A stretch of 64,000 nt of DNA. Origin: Mycocentrospora acerina (Eukaryota > Ascomycota > Dothideomycetes > Pleosporales). Below are positions 45,848 through 56,600 of this stretch, in pieces. The DNA is taken from positions 5,677 through 69,676 of the forward strand of contig JAKUHH010000146.1 of assembly GCA_022701365.1 (NCBI GenBank). The letters run 5' to 3'. The notes under the pieces were generated by a model. The model did no database searches and was not told the origin of the DNA. It saw only the letters and a program-made list of their open reading frames with translations. Positions within the stretch are counted from its first letter, which is position 1; the number at the start of each line of letters is the position of its first letter. The position numbers and the translations under genes are program-made.

Positions 45848-46710
45848 GATTCACGAGCCTGAAAATTGGAAGTATGCTGAAAAAGTGGGTTCCCAAAGGG
45901 TTGTCCCTCTTTTAATGCACGCGAGGCTTGATATCTTCTGAGATGCAGTGCCCTGCTCTGTGCAACCAGACATAACAGTCATCAGTAGTACAAGTGCCGC
46001 TTTAGATGACTTATGCACGATAAGTAGCGACTTCATCCTGTGCCCTTTGACCACAGGCAACCAGTCAGCAGTTCTGGGGGTGAAACTAGGCAACCCTGAT
46101 CTAGCCTGAACGTTGAAAAGGCAAAAGATCAAGATAATCAATATGCAATAGCTATCTACTGCTAGTGGTTGCCTCATAAAATCTTAACGTCAACTCAGAA
46201 CATCATGTTTGGTCACATTTGATGAACACAACGTAGAAAGTTTGAAGAAAGTGATATAGACGAGCAAGTCACTAAATATCATAATGCGGGAAAACAAGTT
46301 TTCAAATCATGCATTGTCCTGCATGCTGAAGCATGTTTTATGAAAAGACGGAGCAATGATTTGCCCTTTACAATTATGTAACTCTTTGGAGTTAGTCGAT
46401 TGCGCCACACGGAAGGAATGTGTGGTCAGCCGCACTTGATGCACCATTCTATATACACCCTCACGAAGCCCACAGGATAACATCACCCAGCAGAGCCAGC
46501 TTATAGTTCTCTTTCAGTATTCCACATCCAGACACTATCTGTCAGCACATCCCTTTATCCTCTACATCCATGTCCTTGCTGACTTTTACAGTTACGACGG
46601 ATGTTGGCTAGAGGCGATTGAGCCGCGGTACACATCTTTCAGCCTGATGGACTTGAACCTTTGCATGTCCATTCCTACCGTATACGCCCCTCAGAAGTCT
46701 TCGCGAAGAA
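45848..46710. promoter_or_regulatory. Divergent intergenic region, CorA-like / NLR-like
   Basis: An 863-bp region between two divergent start codons. Small frames here (for example 45,851-46,177 on the minus strand) lack support. It should contain both promoters; a TATATA lies near 46,450, about 260 bp before the NLR-like ATG. No specific regulator site was recognised. Confidence 0.4.
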
Positions 46711-49700
46711 ATGCGCCTTTTACAAAAAAACAGTAATGGTAGATTCAGTCTCATCGATAAGAAAGAGAAGGATGAAATCCCACCTTATGCGATACTTTCC
46801 CACACATGGGGAGCAGATGCGGATGAGGTCACATTTGACGATGTGAAAAGTAGCACAGACGAAAACAAGGCCGGCTACAACAAGATTAGGTTTTGTAGTG
46901 AGCAAGCTAGACAAGACAACTTGCAGTACTTCTGGATTGATACGTGTTGCATCAACAAGAATAATACAGCAGAACTCTCGCATGCGATTAACTCCATGTT
47001 CCGCTGGTACCGAAACGCAACTAAGTGCTACGTTTATCTCTCTGATGTCTCCACCCAAACACGTGAAAGCGACAAGGGCGAGTGCAGTCTGCAGCCGTGG
47101 GAGTCAAGTTTTCAGAAAAGTAGATGGTTCACTCGAGGTTGGACGCTCCAAGAACTTCTGGCCCCAGCCTCAGTCGAATTTTTTTCCCAGGAAGGGATAA
47201 AGTTTGGTAGCAAAGCATCGCTAGAGAGTCTCATACATGAAACAACAGGCATTCCAAACGCTGTACTGCAAGGCGCTCCTCTTTCAAACTTTAGCGTTAA
47301 TGAAAGGCTGTCGTGGAGCGAATATCGGGAAACTAAGCTTGAAGAAGACAAAGCATACTCATTAATGGGAATGTTAAACGTCTACATAGCGCCTATTTAT
47401 GAGGAAGGGAAAGGCGAGGCATTCAAGCGCCTCTTAAACGAGGTGGAGAAGACAACCAAATGCATTCAAGATCTACGCATTACTGATCCACGTGATGACA
47501 AGAGGCGGATTGAGGACACTAAAGGCGGCCTGTTAAAGGATTCGTACCGCTGGATCCTGGCTAACAATGAATTTACACAATGGCAGAAAGATACTGAAAG
47601 TCAACTACTTTGGATTAAGGGCGACCCAGGCAAGGGCAAGACAATGCTGCTCTGTGGCATCATCGACGAGCTGAAAAGCTCGATATCCAAGACGGATATT
47701 ATCTCCTATTTCTTCTGTCAAGCCACAGACGCGCGTATCAACAATGCTACTTCAGTACTGCGAGGGTTGCTGTACCTACTTGTTAACCAGCACCCGTTAC
47801 TCATTTATCACATCCTGAAAAAGCACGATCATGCAGGTAAAGTGCTGTTTGAGGACGCAAACGCTTGGTTCAATTTGACAGAAATATTTGAGAACGCCCT
47901 AAAAGATCCAACCTTGAGCAATACATACTTAGTAATTGACGCTATTGACGAATGCGAAGACGGCCAGGCAAAGCTACTGGAATTTCTGGTGCAGGTTTCA
48001 TCAATATCCCCTCGTATCAAATGGATCATATCCAGTCGTAATTGGCCAAACATTGAGCAGCAACTGCATAAAGCAAATCACAAGACGAAACTGAGCCTTG
48101 AGCTAAACGCAGAATCTGTTGCAAAAGCAGTGGGGGGTTTTATTGAGCATAAGGTTTCTCAGCTCGCCGCAAAAAATAAATACGACAGCAAAACGGAAAA
48201 CGCAGTGCTACAATATCTTGCAACAAATGCAAACGACACTTTTCTCTGGGTAGCGTTGGTGTGCAAAAACCTTGAGAGGGTCGCACGGCGAAACGTCGAG
48301 AAGAAGCTTTACATGCTTCCACCAGATCTTAATCCTCTATATGAGCGAATGGTAGAACAGATACGCAACTCAGACGATGCTGACCTATGTTTGCAGATCC
48401 TGGGGTTAGTTGCTATCGTGTATCGACCTATCACTCTTCAGGAATTAATATCTCTTATTGAAGATACAACTGAAGACCCAGAGTCTATACAAGAGATTAT
48501 CAGCTTCTGTGGTTCTTTTCTTGCTGTGCAGGAGGGCACTGTCTACTTTGTACATCAATCCGCCAAGGATTTTCTGCTGGAAAAGGCATCTGACACATTG
48601 TTTCCAATTGGGAAAGCTGCTATTGACTACCAAATTTTCTTGAGATCACTTGAAGTATTGTCAGGAACGCTACGACGAGATATATACGGCTTAGGCACAC
48701 TTGGCTGTTCTATAGAGCAGATCAAGCGTCCAGACCCAGACCCACTAGCAGCGTCGCGCTACTCGTGCATCTACTGGATTGATCATCTGTGCGACGCAGC
48801 TCCTCAGTCTTCATCAAGCTACCTAGGGGTTGTTGATGAATTTTTAAGAAAGAAGTATCTCAATTGGCTAGAAGCTCTTAGCCTTTGTAAGAAAATTTCA
48901 AACGGTGTAATTTCTATCAGAAAATTGGAAACACTTGTGCAGGCAAGTTCCACACGAGCTATGCAACTAAGCATTTCGCTTGCTAATGATATTCAGGAAA
49001 ATGCAAATGCAGGTACATTATTTACTCTTGTTCACGATGCACGACGGTTTATTATGTACCACAAATTTGGAGTTGAGAACAGCCCAATCCAGGTGTATGT
49101 ATCAGCACTCTTGTTTAGTCCAAAAGGCAGTATTGTTAGAAAAGTTTCTGATAACGAAGTGCCAAAATGGATTACCATTAATTCAGAAAAAAGAGATCAA
49201 TGGAGTAGTTGCCTGCAGACACTTGAGGGTCATCATGGTCGTGTTACCTCAGTGGCCATCTCGCAAGACTCAACACGCATAGCCTCAGCATCAGAAGACT
49301 GGACTATACAGATCTGGGATGTAAGCAGCGGCGAGTGCCTACAGTCACTAGATGATCATGGTAATAGTGTTGTCTCAATAGCTTTCTCGCAAGACTCAAC
49401 CCGCCTAGCCTCGGTATCATACGATGGGACGTTTAGTATCTGGGATGTAGGGAGCGGTAAGTGCCTACAGTCACTTGAGGATGATTGTGGTAGTGTTACC
49501 TCAGTTGCTTTCTCGCAAGACTCCACACTCCTAGCATCAACATCAGCGTCAGACGACTGGACTATCCAGATCTGGGATGTAAGCAGTGGCAAGTGCCTAC
49601 AGTCACTTGATGGTCATGATGATATTGTTACCTTAATGGCATTCTCGCAAGATTCAATACTCCTAGCATCAGCATCAAGATCAGCATCAACATCTACATC

Positions 49701-51330
49701 AGAAGACTGGACTATCCAGATCTGGGATGTAAGCAGTGGCGAGTGCCTACAGTCACTTGATGGTCATGATGATATTGTTACCTCAGTAGCTTTCTCACAA
49801 GACTCAACACTCCTAGTCTCAACATTGGATTACGGGGCTGTCCATATCTGGGATGTACGCAATAGCAAATTCATACAGTCATTCAATGAATATGATTATT
49901 CTTTTAACTCTGTAGCATTCTCCCAAGACTCAACACGCCTAGCCTTGGCATCAAATCAATTCACTATTCAGATTTGGGACGTAAGCAGCGGCAAGTGTCT
50001 AAACACTCTTGCAGGCCATAAAGATTTAGTCACCTCGGTAAAATTCTTGCATAACTCAGCATTGCTAGCCTCAGCGTCAGAAGACGGGACTGTTAAGATC
50101 TGGGATGCAAGTAACAGCGAGAGCCTGCAGACACCTAAGGGTCATGATAAAGTTGTTTCCTCAGTGGCCTTCTCGCCTGACTCAACACGATTAGCCTCGG
50201 CATCAGAAGACTGTACTATCAGAATCTGGGATGTAGGCAATAGCAATTGCCTGCAGATACTTGATGGTCATGTCGGACGTGTTATCTCAGTAGTCTTCTC
50301 TCACGACTCAGCATGGCTGGCCTCAGCATCATGGGACGACACTGTAAAGATATGGGACTTGAACAGCAGCAATTGTCTAGTCACAATTAAAGACTACAAT
50401 GATGCGATCGTCTCATTAGCTTTCTCGCATGACTTATTACGGCTAGCTACAACTTCAGAAGATGGGTCTGTTCACATCTGGGATGTGAGTAGCAGCAAGC
50501 TATCAGACTTAGCTAAGAATTTTGATGAAGCTGTTGGCTTATTAGCCTCCTCGCAACCCTTAACAGGGCGAGAGTTTACACCATTGGACAATACTGCAGA
50601 GATATGGGACGTAAACAGCAGCAATTGTCTAGTCACACTCAAGGGCCACGCTGGTATTGTCACCTCATTAGTGTTCTCACATGACTCATCACGGCTAGCT
50701 ACAGCTTCAACAGATGGATCTGTTTACATCTGGGATGTGAGTAGCAGCAAGCTCTTAGACTTAGCTAAGGGCTATGATGAAGTTGTTAGCTCAATATCCT
50801 CCTTAAAAGTCTCAACAGAGGAAGATTTAACACCATGGGAGAATACTGCAGAGATATGGGACGTGAACAGCAGCAAGTGCCTAGTCATACTTAAGGGCCA
50901 CGCTAGTAGAGTCGCCTCATTAGCGTTCTCGCACGACTTAGCACGGCTAGCCTCAGCATCAGGAGACATGACTATCAGGATCTGGGAGGTAAGCAGCGGC
51001 GAGTGCCTACAGACAATAGAAACTGTCAAGATGCATTACATTCTATTCTTTGATACTACTGACTCGTACCTTCACACTGGTTCCAGCACTATTGATATTA
51101 GTAAACTAGCAGCGTCTGGTAAAATGAACATTGAGGAGCTCTATTGTACCCAGAATCGAAGAGGAGGATTAAGTTTAGATGAAAATTGGATCATGTATGA
51201 TAACAAGAATGTGGTCTGGCTACCTTCAGAGTATCGACCGATATGTTTCGATGTGTCAGGAAACCATGTGGGCATTGGTAATGCATCTGGGGAGGTGTGG
51301 ATTTGCAGCTTCGACCCAGAAAAGATTTAA
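46711..51330 (+). CDS. HET-NACHT-WD40 NLR-like receptor (HNWD type)
   Basis: A signalling NTPase of the STAND class, of the kind used for heterokaryon incompatibility and possibly immunity in fungi. It is one uninterrupted frame of 1539 residues starting at the ATG at 46,711. The HET domain covers about 20-210 (AILSHTWG, FWIDTCCIN, LQELLAP). A conserved linker follows (IQDLRITDPRDDKRR). The NACHT domain has the P-loop GDPGKGKT near residue 304 and the Walker B LVIDAIDECED near residue 410. A helical region leads to WD40 repeats from about residue 833 to 1440. I count 14 blades ending in IWDV-type strands, then a more degenerate C-terminal part with EVWICSFD. Blades 11 and 13 are weak. No RIP stop or frameshift breaks the gene, so it may be functional. 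Confidence 0.95.
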   Translation: MRLLQKNSNGRFSLIDKKEKDEIPPYAILSHTWGADADEVTFDDVKSSTDENKAGYNKIRFCSEQARQDNLQYFWIDTCCINKNNTAELSHAINSMFRWYRNATKCYVYLSDVSTQTRESDKGECSLQPWESSFQKSRWFTRGWTLQELLAPASVEFFSQEGIKFGSKASLESLIHETTGIPNAVLQGAPLSNFSVNERLSWSEYRETKLEEDKAYSLMGMLNVYIAPIYEEGKGEAFKRLLNEVEKTTKCIQDLRITDPRDDKRRIEDTKGGLLKDSYRWILANNEFTQWQKDTESQLLWIKGDPGKGKTMLLCGIIDELKSSISKTDIISYFFCQATDARINNATSVLRGLLYLLVNQHPLLIYHILKKHDHAGKVLFEDANAWFNLTEIFENALKDPTLSNTYLVIDAIDECEDGQAKLLEFLVQVSSISPRIKWIISSRNWPNIEQQLHKANHKTKLSLELNAESVAKAVGGFIEHKVSQLAAKNKYDSKTENAVLQYLATNANDTFLWVALVCKNLERVARRNVEKKLYMLPPDLNPLYERMVEQIRNSDDADLCLQILGLVAIVYRPITLQELISLIEDTTEDPESIQEIISFCGSFLAVQEGTVYFVHQSAKDFLLEKASDTLFPIGKAAIDYQIFLRSLEVLSGTLRRDIYGLGTLGCSIEQIKRPDPDPLAASRYSCIYWIDHLCDAAPQSSSSYLGVVDEFLRKKYLNWLEALSLCKKISNGVISIRKLETLVQASSTRAMQLSISLANDIQENANAGTLFTLVHDARRFIMYHKFGVENSPIQVYVSALLFSPKGSIVRKVSDNEVPKWITINSEKRDQWSSCLQTLEGHHGRVTSVAISQDSTRIASASEDWTIQIWDVSSGECLQSLDDHGNSVVSIAFSQDSTRLASVSYDGTFSIWDVGSGKCLQSLEDDCGSVTSVAFSQDSTLLASTSASDDWTIQIWDVSSGKCLQSLDGHDDIVTLMAFSQDSILLASASRSASTSTSEDWTIQIWDVSSGECLQSLDGHDDIVTSVAFSQDSTLLVSTLDYGAVHIWDVRNSKFIQSFNEYDYSFNSVAFSQDSTRLALASNQFTIQIWDVSSGKCLNTLAGHKDLVTSVKFLHNSALLASASEDGTVKIWDASNSESLQTPKGHDKVVSSVAFSPDSTRLASASEDCTIRIWDVGNSNCLQILDGHVGRVISVVFSHDSAWLASASWDDTVKIWDLNSSNCLVTIKDYNDAIVSLAFSHDLLRLATTSEDGSVHIWDVSSSKLSDLAKNFDEAVGLLASSQPLTGREFTPLDNTAEIWDVNSSNCLVTLKGHAGIVTSLVFSHDSSRLATASTDGSVYIWDVSSSKLLDLAKGYDEVVSSISSLKVSTEEDLTPWENTAEIWDVNSSKCLVILKGHASRVASLAFSHDLARLASASGDMTIRIWEVSSGECLQTIETVKMHYILFFDTTDSYLHTGSSTIDISKLAASGKMNIEELYCTQNRRGGLSLDENWIMYDNKNVVWLPSEYRPICFDVSGNHVGIGNASGEVWICSFDPEKI
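49207..51020 (+). repeat. WD40 tandem repeat array, 14 blades, with 252-bp higher-order unit
   Basis: Repeats of about 126 bp each, every one ending in an IWDV-type strand. From 50,362 to about 50,866 a two-blade unit recurs with period 252 bp: the stretch around AACAGCAGCAA starts at 50,362, 50,614 and 50,866. Two segments, about 49,556-49,635 and 49,704-49,783, are nearly identical over some 80 bp. Blades 3 and 4 carry extra Ser-rich codons. This pattern fits duplication and partial concerted evolution. Confidence 0.8.
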
Positions 51331-53661
51331 AAAGTTTGCAGTATTTTCAAGAAGCTTTGGTCTCATAAATTCTCAAAATCTTTCAACTTCGAATTTTTCC
51401 ATGAAAGCGACTAAAGGAAACCCTTGTAGCTAATTATATGGTAGTTGCAACACATTTTAGTCAGCTAATAATTTTGAAAAAATTTGTTTCAATTCAAAGT
51501 CTGATATTATACGTGAGAAGCAATTCTGAAGAGATTCTTGTTGTAATGTTCCTAAGATGGAACATGACACTATATAGACACTGCCTGCTGCTAAACGTGA
51601 TAGAATAACTATGCTAGTTGACGTGAGAAGATTCATGTAGAACAGTGTGAGCCTCAATTGCTTGCTCACTTTTATTAGATGCCCATCAACAAGACCGAAT
51701 CTTTTCAAAGTACAAAGTTTTATAATACTTAATCCCCGCATGTTTTTATATAAAGACGACAGAACTCCGCACTACGGCCTGCTATTCTGCTTAACATTAA
51801 ATGCGCAGCTATGCTAAAGAGGATGCCTGTTTTGCTAGTTGCAGTACTCGGTAATTGCCATATTTATGCTTTAAGAATTAATCAATCGGCGCAATAAATT
51901 GTAAATCTGGAAAATATGAGACGGTTAAAGATGGTTGAATACTAGATGATAGCTTTACTTTTCCTTGAAAGATGCTTTCTTGTGTTTACTTCTATGCATA
52001 AAATGGGGTTAGGTATGCAGTTGAAATACGTGAGACGGCTGCTTCATACCTTGGAACCATTTGTGTTGTATTAAAGGTAGCACGAATTGAACAGCCTTTT
52101 TCTAGCCTAGCATTCTTTGGACATCCTTTAACAATACCATGTAAGCATTTCTTAATGATATGATATTATGTTTTTTATTTTCTATTTCAGAAATCTTCTA
52201 TCGAATCTACAGAATCCATAGCGTCCTTCGTTTCGGCTAAAATGGTATTATAAGAAATCATCTAAGTGTATCAACTTGCCGACTTAAAGGTAAGAATCCG
52301 TTCAAAAAATCGGCGACAACTTTTCAATACAAGTATATAGAAATATTCACTTTGCAAGAGCACCTGCCATGAACCTTACAATTTGGGACATATGACAAAT
52401 GGAAAGGAATTCCATCTCTTCAACACGACGAAAAACAGAATAACCCCCTTTTAATTCTCTAGAAGCTAGTTAGTCCGACCTCAAGGTAAAAAAATTCCGC
52501 GTGAAATTATTCCATGCTTCTTCAACATTCCTCCATAGCATTCCTCCCCCCCTTTCCATTCTCCTCTCCACCACTCCACACCTCCCCTCAACACTGCAAA
52601 CAAAATCCACATGAAAGAAACGATGCACTCGCGTAAAATACACAATAATCAGAACGTAAACAGGCAACTCAAAAGCACCTGACCCTACACCCACCTCTCC
52701 CTCCACCTCAACAAACCACTATTATACATATCCTCACATCCAAATTCCCACAGCAGACCCGCCCGCACAATCGGCAGACAAAACATTGTTCTTAGCGAAA
52801 AAGAAATTGGGTGGAAGGGAGGTGAGTTAAACGTCAACAAGGCAGGGATGCAGAGAACAATGGATGATGTGCAAGTCACCAACCCAGCTCTTTAGTAAGT
52901 AAGATGTTCCAACTCGACGTATAATTCTCCTCTCAAAAACCTCACATCCCCAAACCCTCACGTCTTCACACCTCACAAAAGGCACAGCACCAAAGCCGAT
53001 AGCAAGCAACAAGGAACAGAATAAAATTCGTTAGCCATGTATTACCCCACCTCTCTTTCCTCTCCCTTCCCCCATTCCCCTCGTTCCGTTCCAAATTGCA
53101 CATCCGTACGTTCATCCATCAACCCATCCACCACCGACACACGCACAAGAAGAAATAACAAAGTACATATATACTCATCCCCCTCTTAGATATTCACTTC
53201 TCCCAATTTCCAACCATCCAGCTATTTACTATTACCACATTCACTATACCATACCATACCATACCAATCCAGTACAATCCAATCTATTCCCATCCCACCC
53301 ATCCAATCTTATCCCACCCATCTTATCCCAGCATACCCAATCCATTCAACCCAAACAAATCCCGCACTGCACCGAAAAAAAAAAGTTCAAGAACAAGAAC
53401 GGGGACAAGAACAAGAACAAGAACAAGGAGTATAACATAACATAACATAGCAACCACCCGCTAGAAAAAAACGGGACACCGAAAGAATTTAAAAAAACAA
53501 ACAAACAAACAAGACAGACAGAGTTTCCGTACCATGGTATATCGAGAAGGACGCAAAGAATATCAATAATCAAGAAACAAAAAGAGTTTAAAAATCCAAG
53601 CGAGAAAACGCCCCGTTCGCAGGAACAAAAAAACTCCCCCAAATCAAACCAACACGACAAA
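51331..53661. repeat. AT-rich and simple-repeat intergenic region
   Basis: From 51,400 to about 52,450 the sequence is AT-rich with only short frames and no domain. From about 52,500 it becomes pyrimidine-rich with microsatellite-like runs: CCATA units near 53,243-53,265, AAGAACA units near 53,388-53,431 and CATAA units near 53,434-53,450. The right part is the 3' flank of the next gene. No gene is called. Confidence 0.5.
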
Positions 53662-56600
53662 TCATGACGCAGTTCCCACGGGCTCAACATAGTACCGACT
53701 CCCGATGCTCTTCCTGATTTTATCCCTGCGCTTCTCTTTCGAGCGCTCCTGCCAGCGTTCCTTGACGCCACTAAGGCCAATGTACTGGACCTGTACGCCT
53801 TTCAGTCCGGGGATGGCCCGGCCGCGACGCCATGATGTGCGGCGCGCGTAGCCAGAGTGTTCGTAGCGCATGTTTTCCCTCGATGAACGTTTTTGGATGC
53901 GCGAGGGGGAAAAGTCAGCGGGGAGATTGACGTGGTGGCGGCGGCGGTTTGTGCCGCTGCGTTCGACGCCGAGGGAATTGCCGATGAGGAAGCCCTCGCC
54001 GCCGGCGGCTTGGGATGGGGATTGGAATTTGCGTGTGAGGCGGCGTTTGAGCCCGCCGCGTTCGGGCTCGGGCTCGTAGTCTTCGACGTCGCTTGTGTCG
54101 CCGCCGAGGGGTAGTGTGTCCTCTTCGCTCTCTGATTCGCTGTCTTCGAAGCCGTCCCAGAATCCGCGAGGTCGCCAGAAGGGATGCAATGTGCCGTCGT
54201 CATCGGATACAGTTGGAACACGGGGGTTGCGGTGTGAAGAGGCATGTGAATGTGCATCAGGTGAACGTGTTCGCGAGTACGATCCACGGCGTGACAACAG
54301 GGGAGTGATCAAGTCGTTCGAGTACCGTCTTGCGCGTTGCACAAGAGACAGTCGGCGTTGGGGATGTGAGTCTGAGCGTGCTGGCGGGCCGGGTGGCAAT
54401 TGACGCTCCAATTCTTCGGCTGGCGTGGGTGGGATGAACATGATCATCGGGGGTTCTGGTGGGGCACGAGGGTTTTCTAGAGGAGACTCCACACCGTCTG
54501 GTTGAGGCAGCTGAGTTTGCATCACAGGGGTGGATGGTTCGACGGTCAGTACAGGCTGGAAGTAATCTTCCTGATCCTCGCGAATCTCACTAGCATCAAC
54601 GAAGGGGGGCGTGGGTGTGGAGCGGACATCGTGGTACAGCTCGGGTGAATCGTTCAGCTGATACCGATGCTCAGGGACCATGGAGTTTACACGGGAGGCT
54701 TGTTGTACGACGAGTAGGGAGTGATTATTATGGGGATAGATGTTAATGGCGGTGGCTTCACTGACTTCGATAGGTGTGTCAGAGAGCTGCGAGAAGGGCG
54801 TCGATTGAGAATAGAGGTGTCGTGCCATGGCGTGCTCCTCTGTGCGTGCGGTATATCTGTCAAAGCTTGTGCGCTTATACTCTTCAGACGCTCTGCGACG
54901 TGACATTCCATCAACTGAAAATTGGTCTGGGCTAGGGCGGTGAGCATCCTGGGATGGAGTACTGCGATCCTGGCTGTACGTGCTGTATCTTTGCTCGTCA
55001 GATCGAGTTCTGGATGATCGCGAGCCACGTCGAGCATAAGATGACGATTGAGACACGGGTGAAGCTTGAGCTCGCTGTAACGGGGTTGGTAATTCTCTTG
55101 GTGCAGGACTAGGAGCGACTTCTACTGCATTTTCTCGTTCAGCCACCAACAGTCGTACCCTGTCCAGAAGCGCAGCTGGCGGGCGCTTATCTTCTGCGAC
55201 CTCACTGATGTCCAACAACACAGCTTGGCGTGCAGGTTTTTTCAGGGGCTCGGCGGGAAGGTCAGGTAAAGTCTTGTTGACGTCGGCTGACTGTTTCAAA
55301 TCTGCCACGCTCCGTCGCTGTCGTCTCATTTTTGGCGATATCATCGGATCTTGCGATGGAACAGGTGAGAGAGGGGGCTGCGGTGCTTGTACAACCACAG
55401 GATTTTGCCGAGGCACTGCGGGTACCGGTTGGGGACTCGAGGAAGGGGATATTTCCGAGAAGTTTCTGCGTCCCGAAGGGCCTGTTCTTATTGTCGTTTC
55501 GGGGGCAGACGATCCACGCAGATGGTAATTTTTCTGAGTGTGATAGAGCTTCTGGGATCGTGTAACCGAGCTGGACCTGCTCACTATGTCTGAAGCAGGT
55601 TGCAGTACCCTGCGAATGGATTCTTGGTGGGCCAGTGTAGATGCAGAGCTGTTAATGGTTGTCCGGCCTGACATGGTTGAAAAGGGAGACGAGTTGCGAT
55701 CGAGACCCAGTGTGTCTGACTCGACACTCATCCTCTTCCCTCGATCAGCAATGCTGGTTCTCTTGTGAACTAGTCTATGCAGCGGAACGGCCTCGGACAC
55801 GATGGAATGTCGACTGGAGAAGGCCGTTGAAGCTCGTTCTGCAGAGGGATCGCTTTCTCTCCTTAGGGCCACATTCCTGCCAGAGTGACGAAGTGTCTGC
55901 CTTCTTTGCTGCGGGGCCACAATGACCATGGCTTCAACCACGGTTGAGGCCACTGATATCGTCGAAAGTCGCTTGTTGCTGAAGTCGCGCTGCTTCTGTT
56001 CTGGCATTTCCTTGTCCGGCGGGGGCCAACCAATGGACTGTGCAAAGTTTTCAATCGAGACGGTGTAGGGACTGTTGCCGCTCGCCTCGACGCGTTCGCG
56101 CAAACTGGAGCTCCGTCGCCCCTTGGTGCTGGGCACGGGAGAACCAGTAGTCACCACAGACACGGGATTGTGTTTCTTGCGGGGAGAGGAACTCGGGTTC
56201 CTTTTCTTGCGGATGGTAACATTGCGCATTAATTCCGGGTCCCACTCTCGTTCGGGTGTGCGTACCGCGACTGGGGATTCCTTGTTCACGTCCCCAGCAC
56301 CCGCCGTAGCGTCAGCCTCACTTTCCGGGAACCAAGGCTGCCCTCTGGTAGTGGGCGTTGTGACGTCGTCATCGTCGTTGTCGAATTCAAAGGCGAGTCC
56401 CAATCCTCTATCCTCCTCGACTGTGCTCAACCTATCCTTCAGGGGCGTTACGGACCTGCCCTCGCTAGCATTGGACGAGGCGAGATCTTCCCTGGCCGTT
56501 GTGAATGACTCTGCTCTTGAGGACGGGTGTGCGAAGAGGGGTGGGCGCTCCGAGGCGGCGGTGGATCCGTGGCTGCGCGGTGGGCTGGGATCGGGAGTCG

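Noticed and set aside
49207..51020. Repeat array considered as a CRISPR-like or non-coding satellite
   Set aside because: The repeats are in frame, encode WD40 blades and have no unique spacers; the sequence is eukaryotic.
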